A stretch of DNA of 64,000 nucleotides from Leeuwenhoekiella parthenopeia (GCF_020782115.1 NZ_JAJGMW010000021.1:23054-87053); one strand, 5' to 3'; shown: positions 39,102 through 48,764, numbered from the stretch's first letter. Made by a program: numbers and translations. Notes: a model not told the origin generated them from the letters alone.

Positions 39102-41294
39102 ATGACCAGTATGCGTTACCGCTTTCTTTTTTGGTGTTGTTTTTTCCTTACTGTCTGTAAAGCTCAGGCACAGGAGAAAAAGATTGATAGTCTAAAAACC
39201 GCATTGTCGGTTCACAAAGAAAAAGATACCACACGTGTCAATTTGTTATATGACCTTGCCTATTCTCATTTTCAGAGAGATTTAGACCTTACCTATTCGT
39301 ATCTCGATGAAGCCGAACGACTGAGTAGTGAGCTTGATTATATAAAAGGTAAAGCACGGGTTTTTTATTTAAAGGGAATTCTAGAAAACATCAAGTCTGA
39401 CTACGATAAAAGTCTCGAGTATTTTGAGCAATCCCTTGCTTACAATAAATCTATTGATGATCAGGATGGGATTGCCTCGTGTTACACTGCTTTTGGTATT
39501 ACCTTTTATGATCTCTCGCGATATGCAGATGCCATTGATGCTTACAGCAAAGCACTCGATATTTATAAAAAAACCGGAAACAAAAGACAGCAGATAACCA
39601 TTCTCATCAATAGCGCAAATGCCTACTCTGAAATGGGTAGGTTGGATGAGGCGGTTCTCAATTATAAAAGAGCTTTAAAAGAAAGCCGGGCTATGAATGA
39701 CGAAGACGGGATTTCGTATGTTCATATAAATCTGGGAGTGGTCTATAAGTTACAGGGCAATTACCCTTTGGCCCTCGATAACTTCAGTAAAAGTCTCGAG
39801 TACGATATCAAAACCCGCGATACGATGGGGATGGCCGTAAAGATGAATAATTTGGGAGAAGTATATAGTGCTCTTGAAAAGTATCCTAAAGCTTTGAGTT
39901 ATTACGAGAAATCCTTGTTGTTTTCATCAAAGCAGGGAAATGATAAACTGGCCGCAATAGTGAGGGGTAATATGGGGAAACTCTATTTCCTCCAAAAGAA
40001 TTATAATAAGGCTTTAGCATACCACAACAGTTCACTTAAGACCAGCGAGGAGATTGGCGACTTAAAACAAACCGCTATATGCCATAATAATATAGGAGGT
40101 ATTCACCTGCTGCTGGGCAAACCGGTGATCGCTCGCGATAATTTTGAGAAAGCTAAAACTATAAGTGAGCAAACAAATAACAAACACGTTTTGCCCGTGA
40201 GCCTTCTGGGTATTGCAGAAAGTTACACGAAGGAACTAAACTATCAAAAAGCGCTGACTTTTGCTCAGGAAGCTGAGCAAATAGCCGAAGAATTGCACCT
40301 TCTGGAAATGCAAAAAAAAGCCCTGGAGCTGCTTTCTGTTATTCATGAGAACACCGGTCAGTTTAAAAAGGCCTTAGAAAAACATCAAAGGTTTAAAATG
40401 CTGAATGATAGTTTGTTTAATAAAGAAAATATTGAAAAAATAGCTCAGGTTGAGTACGAGTATAAGTACAGACAGGCACGGGATTCGGCTAACATTCGGG
40501 AGTTGGAACTCACCAAGCAAGTCCTGGCTACTTCGCAGGATCTGGCCCGTTCTAACCAAAACCTGCTTTGGGCTACCATTGGTATTTTATTGATTTCGAT
40601 TCTTCTAGGATCTCTGGTGTTCTATCAAAAATTCAAAAATATCAAGGCTAAAAATGAGACTATTCTAACCGAGCAAAAATTGCTGCGCTCACAGATGAAT
40701 CCGCATTTTGTATTTAATTCCCTGTCTGTTTTACAGGGAATGATTCTCAACAAAGAAGAGAATAAATCGGTAGAATACCTTTCCAAATTTTCGAAGTTGT
40801 TGCGTCTAACTTTAGAGAATTCCAGAGATAAACTGGTTTTGCTGTCTCAGGAAATCGCCGCTGTCGAAAATTATGTGGCGCTTCAAAATTTAGAAAGTAA
40901 CCAATATGAATTTTCTATTGAAATGGAGCTTAATGACAGTGCTTCTTCCATCAAAATTCCTCCGATGCTTATACAGCCCTTTATTGAAAACGCCATTGAA
41001 CACGCCTTTACCGGCGAGACTCAAGACCGAAAAATAGAGGTGCACCTGCAGTTTATAAATGAGGAGCTCGTGTGCACAATTAAAGACAATGGAATCGGAA
41101 TCAATTCTGAAAAAGTAAATCAACACAACGGAAAGAAATCTTTGGCTACCCAAATAACCTCAGAGCGACTGGAGATTTTATCCAGACATTTTAAGACCAA
41201 AGGATCTGTACAGGTTGAAAACAGAGCAAAATACAATGAAAAGGGAACTGTAGTAACTTTGGTTTTACCTTACGAAAAACAGAAGACGGTATGA
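39102..41294 (+). CDS. TPR-containing LytS-type sensor histidine kinase
   Basis: This 730-residue protein has a signal peptide (about 1-24, ending CKAQAQ), then about seven TPR repeats in the periplasm (ASCYTAFGITFYDLSRYADAI and similar), one membrane helix (about 485-508, LLWATIGILLISILLGSLVFY), and a cytoplasmic His_kinase domain with the phosphoacceptor in QMNPHFVFNSLSVLQ (H535). N-box and G-box follow (QPFIENAIEHAF, IKDNGIGI). It should sense a periplasmic partner through its TPRs and phosphorylate the LytTR regulator whose start overlaps its stop (ATGA). It is a different type from the multi-pass kinase at 1-942. Confidence 0.95.
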   Translation: MTSMRYRFLFWCCFFLTVCKAQAQEKKIDSLKTALSVHKEKDTTRVNLLYDLAYSHFQRDLDLTYSYLDEAERLSSELDYIKGKARVFYLKGILENIKSDYDKSLEYFEQSLAYNKSIDDQDGIASCYTAFGITFYDLSRYADAIDAYSKALDIYKKTGNKRQQITILINSANAYSEMGRLDEAVLNYKRALKESRAMNDEDGISYVHINLGVVYKLQGNYPLALDNFSKSLEYDIKTRDTMGMAVKMNNLGEVYSALEKYPKALSYYEKSLLFSSKQGNDKLAAIVRGNMGKLYFLQKNYNKALAYHNSSLKTSEEIGDLKQTAICHNNIGGIHLLLGKPVIARDNFEKAKTISEQTNNKHVLPVSLLGIAESYTKELNYQKALTFAQEAEQIAEELHLLEMQKKALELLSVIHENTGQFKKALEKHQRFKMLNDSLFNKENIEKIAQVEYEYKYRQARDSANIRELELTKQVLATSQDLARSNQNLLWATIGILLISILLGSLVFYQKFKNIKAKNETILTEQKLLRSQMNPHFVFNSLSVLQGMILNKEENKSVEYLSKFSKLLRLTLENSRDKLVLLSQEIAAVENYVALQNLESNQYEFSIEMELNDSASSIKIPPMLIQPFIENAIEHAFTGETQDRKIEVHLQFINEELVCTIKDNGIGINSEKVNQHNGKKSLATQITSERLEILSRHFKTKGSVQVENRAKYNEKGTVVTLVLPYEKQKTV

Positions 41295-42028
41295 AAGCCT
41301 TGCTGGTAGAAGATAAAGAATACATTAGAAAGGCTTTGCTTCACCTGTTGCAGTCTGTAGCGACCGATGTGGAGGTTATCGGGGAATGCGAATCGGTAAA
41401 AGATGCGGTTGTAGTTGCAAATACGTGCAAGCCCGAACTTATTTTTCTGGATATCAATCTTTCTGATGGCAACGGCTTCGATTTTCTGGAACAAACCGCA
41501 CACCTGGATTTTAAGGTCATTTTTATAACCGCCTATGAGGAGTACGCGTTAAAAGCCTTAAAGGCGGGAGCGGTTGATTATCTTTTAAAACCGGTCGACC
41601 CTCAGGAACTGCAAGAAGCTCTGGTAAAGGTTAAGACTATTTCTTCAGGAGAGCAGAAACAACAGATCAAAACGGCCAGACAAGTCTGGTATAAAGACGA
41701 GTCTACATTGCTACTTTCACTAAGTGATAGCTTTCAGGTTATAGAGCTTAACGAACTCCTGTATTGCGAGTCAGATAAGGGCTATACGTCTTTTCATCTG
41801 GCAAATGGGAAAAAGTACATAGCTTCAAAACCCTTAAAGGAGTTTGAGGAAAAGCTGGAACAAATACATTTCACAAGGCCCCATCAGTCGTTTATGGTTA
41901 ACCTGAAATACATCGATAAGTACGATAAATCGGGTATTATTTTTTTAAAAAGCGGAAAAAAAATACCGGTTTCTTCCCGTAAAAAAGAAGCCTTTCTGGC
42001 TACTTTTCTTAAATACAACAACCTCTAG
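41291..42028 (+). CDS. LytTR family response regulator
   Basis: This 245-residue regulator has a REC domain (LLVEDKEYIRKAL; phosphoacceptor D54 in ELIFLDINLSDGNG; KPVD near residue 100) and a C-terminal LytTR DNA-binding domain (about 140-240: LLYCESDKGYTSFHLANGKKYIASKPLKEFE, then HFTRPHQSFMVNLKYIDKYD). It overlaps the kinase gene by four bases and forms a cognate pair with it. Targets are unknown; genes downstream (42324 on) are candidates. Confidence 0.96.
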   Translation: MKALLVEDKEYIRKALLHLLQSVATDVEVIGECESVKDAVVVANTCKPELIFLDINLSDGNGFDFLEQTAHLDFKVIFITAYEEYALKALKAGAVDYLLKPVDPQELQEALVKVKTISSGEQKQQIKTARQVWYKDESTLLLSLSDSFQVIELNELLYCESDKGYTSFHLANGKKYIASKPLKEFEEKLEQIHFTRPHQSFMVNLKYIDKYDKSGIIFLKSGKKIPVSSRKKEAFLATFLKYNNL

Positions 42029-42323
42029 AATTCGTTTCAGAGGCTACCTGCCCGGCGTCATTTCGCCATTTGCCCAAATACACATAGACTTTTAAGTCCG
42101 GCGGATATGCATTCGTAAACCGCGGAAATACATTCCCTGTTTCCGGGTCAAAGGCATTGTTGCACTTTTAGCATACACTAAACATTTCGTCATGAGTATA
42201 GCCGGCTGTTTTGGTTCCGGGAAATGCCCTTGCCCGGGTGTAAGGCTTGCAGGGAGTGTTTTTGTTTTTCCGCTTTAGGCGAAATAGCGAGTAATCAATT
42301 CAAGAATCAATAACCAATATCTT

Positions 42324-42890
42324 ATGAAAACACTAAAACTAAATTGTATCGCACTTGTAGCGAGCCTGCTTATTTCCTGTGGGGTTGGTACCAGCAAGCA
42401 GGAAGCTAATGCCGAAGGATTCAAAACTATTGAGGAAGAACTGAAAAGCAAATTTGGCGACGACGCCTATTATACCGATTTAACGATCACCTATAATGAA
42501 ACCATAGGGAACATCATAGGAGTCACGGTCACAGACGCACCGCAATCCCTGAAAATGGGGCAATGGAGTCTGTCTCAGGATAACTGGTCACAAACCTCAG
42601 ATGTTACCATCGAAGTACCCCAGAATACCAATGCAGCTGACTTTATGTTTCAACTGGGAGACAGGCTTAGTCTTCAAAAGCTGGGTGAATTGGTCGAAAA
42701 ATCAAAGGAAAATCTGTCTGCTGAAAAAAGCATCGAAAACCCTGCGCTGCATATGGCTTTAATAAAGATGCCTAAAAACGGGGATAGCTCAAAGATTGAA
42801 TATGTGGTGATGCTAAGGCCCGAAAACGGGGGGACCACCTTTACCTTCAATTACGCATTGGATGGAACGCTTACAAATATGGATTACTAA
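42324..42890 (+). CDS. hypothetical lipoprotein
   Basis: This 188-residue protein has a lipobox at LLISCGVG. No family is recognised. The mature part is acidic and has alternating beta-like stretches (DLTITYNETIGNIIGVTVTD, IEYVVMLRPENGGTTFTFNYALDG). It follows the LytTR regulator after 295 bases, where no promoter box or gene is seen apart from a CCGGG..CCCGG inverted repeat near 42220-42238. It lies 26 bases before the next lipoprotein gene, so the two are probably one unit. Confidence 0.75.
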   Translation: MKTLKLNCIALVASLLISCGVGTSKQEANAEGFKTIEEELKSKFGDDAYYTDLTITYNETIGNIIGVTVTDAPQSLKMGQWSLSQDNWSQTSDVTIEVPQNTNAADFMFQLGDRLSLQKLGELVEKSKENLSAEKSIENPALHMALIKMPKNGDSSKIEYVVMLRPENGGTTFTFNYALDGTLTNMDY

Positions 42891-42916
42891 AAAGGAAAAA
42901 TTTAAAAATCGAAATT

Positions 42917-44344
42917 ATGAATTTTAAAAACAGTTTAAATTCAATAGTCATTTTAGCCTTGTTTGTGGTACTTCTGGGTTGTAACAATGACGATGACGGG
43001 GTTCAGGTAAGTCTTCAGAATTTGGAGATCACTCTGGATGAGAATCCTGCCGAAGGAGTTCTGATAGGGGTTATGGAGACCGATGGAGGTGAGGCAGCAA
43101 ATTTTAGTTTTGTATCCCAAAGCCCTGCAGGTGCCATGAGTATTGACGCCAGCTCAGGCGAGATCACGGTTGCCGATGCATCTTTGTTTGATTTTGAGGC
43201 TAATCCTACACTAACGGCAACAGTTACCGCCGATAATGCGAAAAATACCGCAAGCCTTCAAATTAATCTGAACAATTTGAATGAGATTTCTGCACAAAAT
43301 TTAGAAGTCACAATAGCTGAAAACCCAACAGACGGGCAGGTTCTGGGAAGTATTCAGGTGAATGAAAGCGGAACCTATAGTTTTTCCATTACATCGCAAA
43401 CGCCGGCGGGAGCAATGAGTATTGATGCCAATACAGGAGCATTGGCTGTCGCAGATCCCAATCTGTTTGATTTTGAAACAAACCCGGTAATTACAGCCAG
43501 TGTTTTGGTCGAAGACGGGGTGTTTACGCAGACCGTAACGGCAACGGTGAATCTCAGTGATGTCGATGAAATCACAGTACAGGAAGCCAATTTCACAATA
43601 GCTGAAAACCCATCAAATGGAGCTGTGGTTGGCACCATTCAGGCTTCGGGCGGAAGTGGTTTAACTTATAGTATTACGTTCCAAAATCCGGCGGGAGCCT
43701 TTTCGATTAATCAAAATACGGGAGTGCTTTCTGTTGCCGATGGAAGCCTGTTCGATTTTGAAACCAACCCCAACATGCTTGCCACCATTAGTGTAAGTAA
43801 CGGCGCTTCCTCGGTATCTTCAAACGCTTTTGTTAGCTTAACTGATGCCAACGAAATAGGAGAGTACAAATATGGAGGTGTTATTTTCTGGGTAAATGCG
43901 AGCGGGGACGAAGGTCTGGTAATCGGGCTTACGAATCTCTCAGGCAATGCAACCTGGGGATGTACGGGTGTTTTAACCGGATCCTCAGGAGATGCAATAG
44001 GAGCCGGGCAGGCAAATACGAACACCATCATCACTGCAGGGTGTACGACCGCAACCAGTGCAGCTGTGCTTGCTTCCAATCTGGACACCAACGGTTATGA
44101 CGACTGGTATTTACCCACTACAGCCGAATGGACTGAAGTATTCAATAATTTATCAAGCATCAAGCCCGCCATACTCTCAAATGGAGGCGATGACTTCCTG
44201 CCGGCCTATTGGACTTCGACTGAGAATGATGCATTCAATTCTGATTGGTTTCTCCTTGAAGCACCGGGTGAAGGGGTAGGGTATTCATTTAATAAGTCAA
44301 ACACGGCGGCAACAAGAGCTATCAGAGCCTGGACAGATTTATAA
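42917..44344 (+). CDS. lipoprotein with three cadherin-like repeats and a DUF1566 domain
   Basis: This 475-residue surface-type lipoprotein has Cys22 in LLGCNND. Three repeats of about 95 residues are visible (about 30-125, 126-220 and 221-315), each starting like LEVTIAENPTDGQVLG and containing PAGAMSID-(A)-TG and SLFDFETNP; they match cadherin-like domains common in Bacteroidota surface proteins. The C-terminal part (about 320-475) resembles DUF1566/Lcl: GGVIFWVNASGDEGLVIG, NGYDDWYLPTTAEW, YWTSTEND and ATRAIRAW. The DUF1566 end is thought to bind a ligand, and the repeats act as a stalk. Adhesion is a reasonable guess. Confidence 0.85.
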   Translation: MNFKNSLNSIVILALFVVLLGCNNDDDGVQVSLQNLEITLDENPAEGVLIGVMETDGGEAANFSFVSQSPAGAMSIDASSGEITVADASLFDFEANPTLTATVTADNAKNTASLQINLNNLNEISAQNLEVTIAENPTDGQVLGSIQVNESGTYSFSITSQTPAGAMSIDANTGALAVADPNLFDFETNPVITASVLVEDGVFTQTVTATVNLSDVDEITVQEANFTIAENPSNGAVVGTIQASGGSGLTYSITFQNPAGAFSINQNTGVLSVADGSLFDFETNPNMLATISVSNGASSVSSNAFVSLTDANEIGEYKYGGVIFWVNASGDEGLVIGLTNLSGNATWGCTGVLTGSSGDAIGAGQANTNTIITAGCTTATSAAVLASNLDTNGYDDWYLPTTAEWTEVFNNLSSIKPAILSNGGDDFLPAYWTSTENDAFNSDWFLLEAPGEGVGYSFNKSNTAATRAIRAWTDL

Positions 44345-44366
44345 AATCAAAAACAGATATAGTTTT

Positions 44367-44397
44367 ACACCTCCGGCGTTTTTGCAGGAGGTGTTGC
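44367..44397 (+). terminator. probable terminator
   Basis: ACACCTCC (44367-44374), 12-base loop, GGAGGTGT (44387-44394) form an 8-bp perfect stem 22 bases after the stop at 44344; the following TGCTTT is only moderately T-rich. Confidence 0.6.
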
Positions 44398-44526
44398 TTT
44401 AAACGTGTAGGTGAAGAAATAAGATTTAGTATATTTTAATGCTTTGATAATCAATTTTTTTAAGAGCTGTGAAAAGGCCTTTATAAAGCCTGAAAACACT
44501 AAAATCTGAAGCAAAATGATGAGCCC

Positions 44527-45495
44527 ATGATTATGACTTTAGCTTTAAAAATAGTATTGGCATCGGTGGTTCTTTGTGTTTTAATCGGGATATTTCTGGC
44601 CGTTACACGAAAGAAAGCCCTTATAATCAGTTTGCTCATAACAGCGCTATTGTTTACTTCAGCGGCTTCGGGCTATGCCTATATCGAATATGCAGCCTAT
44701 AAAAAGCGATCTATAAAATACAGTACAGCAGAGACCGGTTTTTCAAAGATGGCTTCAGAAACCAGAGAATCTGAAAAGGAGTATGCAGGCTTTAAGTATT
44801 TTCAGGAATATCGAAACGCGCTGCTTGGATATGAATTTTTCCTGCTAGAAGTCGGTCTTCAACAGGCAGATCGCTTTTCGTATCAAAACACAATAAGAAC
44901 TAACATCATTCAAAACCTCAGAAATCAGGAATACACCGAAAGCTACTGGAATACAGTCTTCGATGTCGTATTTGAATTTAATGAGGAAAAAGGCGGGTTT
45001 CAGAGACCAAATTACAAAGCTATGTATGCCATTCCCGATACTTTTGACCAAATCGATTCAGAGGAAGAAGATTACGGCGATTTAGAAGATAAAGAAAACT
45101 ACGCCTTTTTTGAACGTAGCTGCCAGTTGCTGTATCTCTATGAAAAAGTAAAGGCTATAGACCGGTCACCAGAACACATTGCCGATTTCTGGAACAGTAA
45201 CAAGGCCTATGTGTACACCTTTTTCTCCAAAGCTAAATACGACAGGCTCTGCAAGGATGTGGTAGATGATTTGGTAGAAATACACGATACCATTACCGCA
45301 ACGCCCGAATACGTGAAGTTTTACAGGATGTATGACATTTCAGATGAAGCGTTTCTGGAGTTTCCGTCGGCAAGCTACACCGGTTCGTTCAAGTATTCAT
45401 GGCCGTTTAGTTTTTGGGACCGTCGGTTTGCAGAAAAGAATGCGGATGAGGTGTATGCGGTTTTAAAGGAAATTCAGAATCACTATAAAAATTAA
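44527..45495 (+). CDS. hypothetical two-helix membrane protein, paralogue of the next gene
   Basis: This 322-residue protein has two N-terminal membrane segments (about 5-25 and 33-55) and then a helical, charged soluble region. No family is recognised. Its C-terminus FSFWDRRFAEKNADEVYAVL matches the C-terminus of the next protein (YTFWKRREIEKNDAVTYAIL) at FW.RR..EKN....YA.L.EI..H, so the two are related. The next gene begins with an ATG directly after this stop. First gene of a run of unrecognised membrane proteins reaching 47292. Confidence 0.75.
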   Translation: MIMTLALKIVLASVVLCVLIGIFLAVTRKKALIISLLITALLFTSAASGYAYIEYAAYKKRSIKYSTAETGFSKMASETRESEKEYAGFKYFQEYRNALLGYEFFLLEVGLQQADRFSYQNTIRTNIIQNLRNQEYTESYWNTVFDVVFEFNEEKGGFQRPNYKAMYAIPDTFDQIDSEEEDYGDLEDKENYAFFERSCQLLYLYEKVKAIDRSPEHIADFWNSNKAYVYTFFSKAKYDRLCKDVVDDLVEIHDTITATPEYVKFYRMYDISDEAFLEFPSASYTGSFKYSWPFSFWDRRFAEKNADEVYAVLKEIQNHYKN

Positions 45496-46272
45496 ATGAA
45501 AAAGGCGATTGTCATTTTAGGATTTACCGGCCTGGCACTGGTTTTTGTGGCTTATTATTTTTCGCTCCAATCACTTCGGTTAATAGAACGGTTAGCGGAA
45601 GCAAATAATGTGAAAGAAGTAGGTGTTGAAAATGAAGCGATTGCTGAAGAATCGGCCCGAGAAGAATTAGTCTACAGTAATACCTTTATTTATCAATATT
45701 TAGACCTTGATAAAGCAGAATATGCGCGCATCAATCCCTGCATGCAGCGTTTTCAGGCAAGTGAAGAACTTGATGCCTTATGCCTTAATGAGATTGTTGA
45801 TGCCGTGGTTGATGATTTTGGGGAAGAGCATATTCTAAAGGCGCTCATAGGTTCCTGCATAAACTATGAAAACCTGGCCTTTGACCATTCTTTTCCAAAT
45901 CAACTGTTTGCCAAAAACAATTCACTTGCCGATAAGCTCAGGCTAGGTTTTTTAAACCGCTATCGAAACCCGCGACATTTACAGGAAATATTTGACAGGC
46001 ATAAAGCCGGCATTCTTGAAAGCATACCTAAAAGTCTCTACCAAAAAGTATTTGAAAAAAAGCTTTTGGAATGCCTTGAAGCGTATCAGCAGATTGCCCG
46101 TCAAACCAATAAAGAAGCCTTTTTTAAAGACATCTACTTTAAAGCAGATACTCAAATGCTACACGATCAATACTGGAACTACACTTTTTGGAAACGACGG
46201 GAGATCGAGAAAAATGATGCTGTTACGTATGCGATTCTAAGCGAAATCAAAACGCATTTTGATGAACGCTAG
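45496..46272 (+). CDS. hypothetical membrane-anchored protein, paralogue of the preceding gene
   Basis: This 258-residue protein has a single N-terminal membrane segment (about 4-24, AIVILGFTGLALVFVAYYFSL), a helical and acidic body, and the FW.RR..EKN C-terminal motif shared with the upstream protein. The ATG abuts the upstream stop (TAAATG), so translation is probably coupled. Function unknown. Similarity outside the C-terminal 35 residues is weak. Confidence 0.72.
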   Translation: MKKAIVILGFTGLALVFVAYYFSLQSLRLIERLAEANNVKEVGVENEAIAEESAREELVYSNTFIYQYLDLDKAEYARINPCMQRFQASEELDALCLNEIVDAVVDDFGEEHILKALIGSCINYENLAFDHSFPNQLFAKNNSLADKLRLGFLNRYRNPRHLQEIFDRHKAGILESIPKSLYQKVFEKKLLECLEAYQQIARQTNKEAFFKDIYFKADTQMLHDQYWNYTFWKRREIEKNDAVTYAILSEIKTHFDER

Positions 46273-46305
46273 CCTGAAACCCGTAATCTGAAACCCGGTA
46301 AATTA

Positions 46306-46932
46306 ATGGAAATCGTCATTCTTATCGTCTTAGGTTTGATTCTGGTGTTGATTCTGCTGCTGGGCTACAGACTGGTGCGATTTATCCTAAAGAATAGAAT
46401 ATATACTCAGATTGCGCTTTTGTTGGGCATTGTCGCACTAATTGCAATAGTTATCAATCAGGTATTTTTTCAAAAAATGGAATTTATTCCTTCCCGGGTT
46501 TATCCGGACTTGTTCCTGATCAAAAATCCGGTTAAAGACAGAAACAAATTGAATACTGCCTTGACGCAATTTGTTCTTGATCATAAGAAAAAAAAGTTAG
46601 CAGGAGCTAGTGATTCAACCGGCTCAGCCATTAATACGGAGTATTCTTTACGTTTTTACCGGTACACTAAGAGTTGGGGAATTAACCTTTTTGCTGATGC
46701 CGGAACCGCCTACTTTATTGAAAATGAAGAAGATTTGGGCGGTTTTGTTGTGGAAGAATTGTCGATGTACAGCACAGAGAAGTTGGCAGATTTTCGGGTA
46801 AATCTGTGTGCTAATAATACCGAAAGCTATTGCGGGGAACTCACGTTTTATGAAGATGGAGCGGTATCGAAAACCGAAGTATTGGATACTATTACTAGTG
46901 ATCAGGCCATTGATTCCGTGAAAAATGAGTAA
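46306..46932 (+). CDS. hypothetical two-helix membrane protein
   Basis: This 208-residue protein has two membrane segments (about 3-25 and 36-56), then a soluble domain of about 150 residues with NPVKDRNKLNTALTQFVLDH and a C-terminal beta-like part (YSLRFYRYTKSWGINLFADAGTAYF). No family is recognised. Its end overlaps the start of the next gene by eight bases. Confidence 0.7.
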   Translation: MEIVILIVLGLILVLILLLGYRLVRFILKNRIYTQIALLLGIVALIAIVINQVFFQKMEFIPSRVYPDLFLIKNPVKDRNKLNTALTQFVLDHKKKKLAGASDSTGSAINTEYSLRFYRYTKSWGINLFADAGTAYFIENEEDLGGFVVEELSMYSTEKLADFRVNLCANNTESYCGELTFYEDGAVSKTEVLDTITSDQAIDSVKNE

Positions 46933-47292
46933 ACCAAGCCTCAAATCACGACCCGCACGTATCAGAATAGTTTCTGAATATGCCTTATGGTTAGTGATTG
47001 CATTTTTGCTGGCCCTGTCATACATATACCTGCTTTTAGGACCCGTACCAAAAACAACCGGTGTTTGGGATTTTGTCTTTTATAAACTGTATTTTTTGGT
47101 TTGCTGCGTCTGGGGTTTATTATAGGCTGTTTGGTTTCGGGAATATTTATAATGACAGATGTTTATTTTTTGGGTAGTAAAGAGCTCAGCAGTAGGCGTA
47201 AAATCGTGCTGCGTATGCTTCTCCTTTTAGTTATTTTGATGCTTGTAGCTGGCTTACATTATCTGTTGGAAAAGGTTTTTAACTTAATATAA
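46925..47292 (+). pseudogene. small membrane protein gene split by a -1 frameshift at a T6 run
   Basis: Two overlapping reading frames are seen: 46925-47125 (66 residues, membrane segment EYALWLVIAFLLALSYIYLLL, ending VFYKLYFLVCCVWGLL) and a second frame from about 47092 to 47292 (LLRLGFIIGCLVSGIFIMTDVYFLG, then IVLRMLLLLVILMLVAGLHY). The second has only a TTG start. Slipping back one base in the run ATTTTTTG (47091-47098) joins them into one protein of about 122 residues with three helices (KLYFFGLLRLGFIIG across the junction). The heptamer T TTT TTG is also a possible programmed -1 slippery site. It may be a real frameshift, a sequencing error or programmed shifting. Confidence 0.55.
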
Positions 47293-47297
47293 ATGAG

Positions 47298-48569
47298 ATG
47301 AAATTCGTGTATGTGTTGTTTGTTATGCTGTTAGTTTCGTGCAATCAGAATTCAGGAAAGCAAACTGAAGTGGAAGCCAAAAACGGCAATCTGAACCTTC
47401 CGGAAACCCTTCTCAGTTTTGAGGAGTTTATTTCCCGCAGCAGAACCGAGCAGTTACCGCATATTGATACCACCAATTTTGACCGTTTTATAGAGCAAGA
47501 GGATATCAAAACATTCGATGTTCAGGCATTAAACATCGAAAAAATATACACGGACTTTTACAGGGAAGGTTCAGCATATCAGACAATGGACTCCTACAGG
47601 CTTTCGCTTTCGCCGGACTTTTATACGCTGGTGATAACGTTCAGAAAAGGAATATATGAAATGGAAAGTGTACTGATCAACTACGATTTGCAAGGTAAGC
47701 TCATTGATCATCAGGTAGTCGCTTATGATGAAACAGCAAAGGGCATCTCAAGAATAGAGTCTAAAATCAGTGAAGGCAAAATCGTATTAAATCGTATTCG
47801 TTTTACCGAAGAAACGGAGATTAGGCAAGAGGAATTCCGTATTCAACAGGATGGTAAAATGGAAGCATACGACTCTAGAAACCTTAGCGAAAGCCTTTCA
47901 GATTATGCCGGAGTATTATCGGTTTTAGAAGAACTGGCGCTTCATCCGCTGGAGGTTAAAACAGACCTGATTGCCTCCGCGTTTTGGAATGAATCTCCTA
48001 ATAGTAAAATTTTGGTCATTCCCGAAATTGTAGCTGAAGGCGACCACTATTTTGAACTCAACAGCCATATCGTTTTAGTAGATGATCAAACCGAAACGAT
48101 CACGCACCGCTTTTTTGAGAGTGCCAAAACCAACCACTGGGTTTCTGATGCTGTTGTACTTACTGCTATAAAAATAGACACGGCACAGTGGCACCTCTCT
48201 CCGGATCAAAGCGCCTTTGGCATACGGGTACATTATATTGGGATGTCCCACGCAAACCCTTATGAGAATGAGACACTGTCGCTTTTTGTAAAATTAGGCG
48301 ATAGTCTGCAAAAAGTCCTGAATCATTTTAACGTGCTTGAATCCGGCGGGGAATGGGACACAGCCTGTGCCGGAGAATTTCTACGCACCGAAAACAGGCT
48401 CTTAATAGCTGAGGAACAAACCAATGACTGGTTTAATATTACAGTAAAGAGCAACATTACCAACACCCTAAACGAAGCGAAAAGTGATGGGAGGTGCATT
48501 TCGAGCGAAACGAATTCAATTGTGACTAAGATGTTGAAATACGATGGTCGTGAATATAAGATCCGGTAA
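47298..48569 (+). CDS. hypothetical lipoprotein
   Basis: This 423-residue lipoprotein has Cys15 in MLLVSCNQN. The mature protein mixes charged helical stretches with beta-like strands (YRLSLSPDFYTLVITFRKGIY, SKILVIPEIVAEGDHYFEL). No domain is recognised. It starts six bases after the split gene, so it belongs to the same unit as the membrane proteins at 44527-47292. A 195-base gap with the first FNR-like site follows. Confidence 0.75.
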   Translation: MKFVYVLFVMLLVSCNQNSGKQTEVEAKNGNLNLPETLLSFEEFISRSRTEQLPHIDTTNFDRFIEQEDIKTFDVQALNIEKIYTDFYREGSAYQTMDSYRLSLSPDFYTLVITFRKGIYEMESVLINYDLQGKLIDHQVVAYDETAKGISRIESKISEGKIVLNRIRFTEETEIRQEEFRIQQDGKMEAYDSRNLSESLSDYAGVLSVLEELALHPLEVKTDLIASAFWNESPNSKILVIPEIVAEGDHYFELNSHIVLVDDQTETITHRFFESAKTNHWVSDAVVLTAIKIDTAQWHLSPDQSAFGIRVHYIGMSHANPYENETLSLFVKLGDSLQKVLNHFNVLESGGEWDTACAGEFLRTENRLLIAEEQTNDWFNITVKSNITNTLNEAKSDGRCISSETNSIVTKMLKYDGREYKIR

Positions 48570-48702
48570 TAAAACCCTAAAAAGCGCATTTATTCAACAA
48601 TCTGAAGATTAAGTCGATAGATAATTTTGCAATCTTAGTAATCTGCTTTTAAGGTTGTTACCGGAGCACTAGAAATTCACTCATGCTATAAATTCAGATG
48701 CA

Positions 48703-48746
48703 ATGACAATAATCATCTGGAATCAAAGCATTTGGTACTACTTTTA
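48703..48746 (+). promoter_or_regulatory. FNR-geometry site S1 with -7 box, upstream of the TauE/SafE gene
   Basis: ATGACAATAATCAT (48703-48716) has the 5-4-5 layout of FNR-type sites (TGAY-N4-RTCA). TACTTTTA (48739-48746) differs from TAnnTTTG at one base. Centre-to-centre distance is 33 bp, which places the site near -40, as in class II activation. The start codon is 19 bases after the box. Confidence 0.75.
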
Positions 48747-48764
48747 AAAAGTTAATTTGTATGA

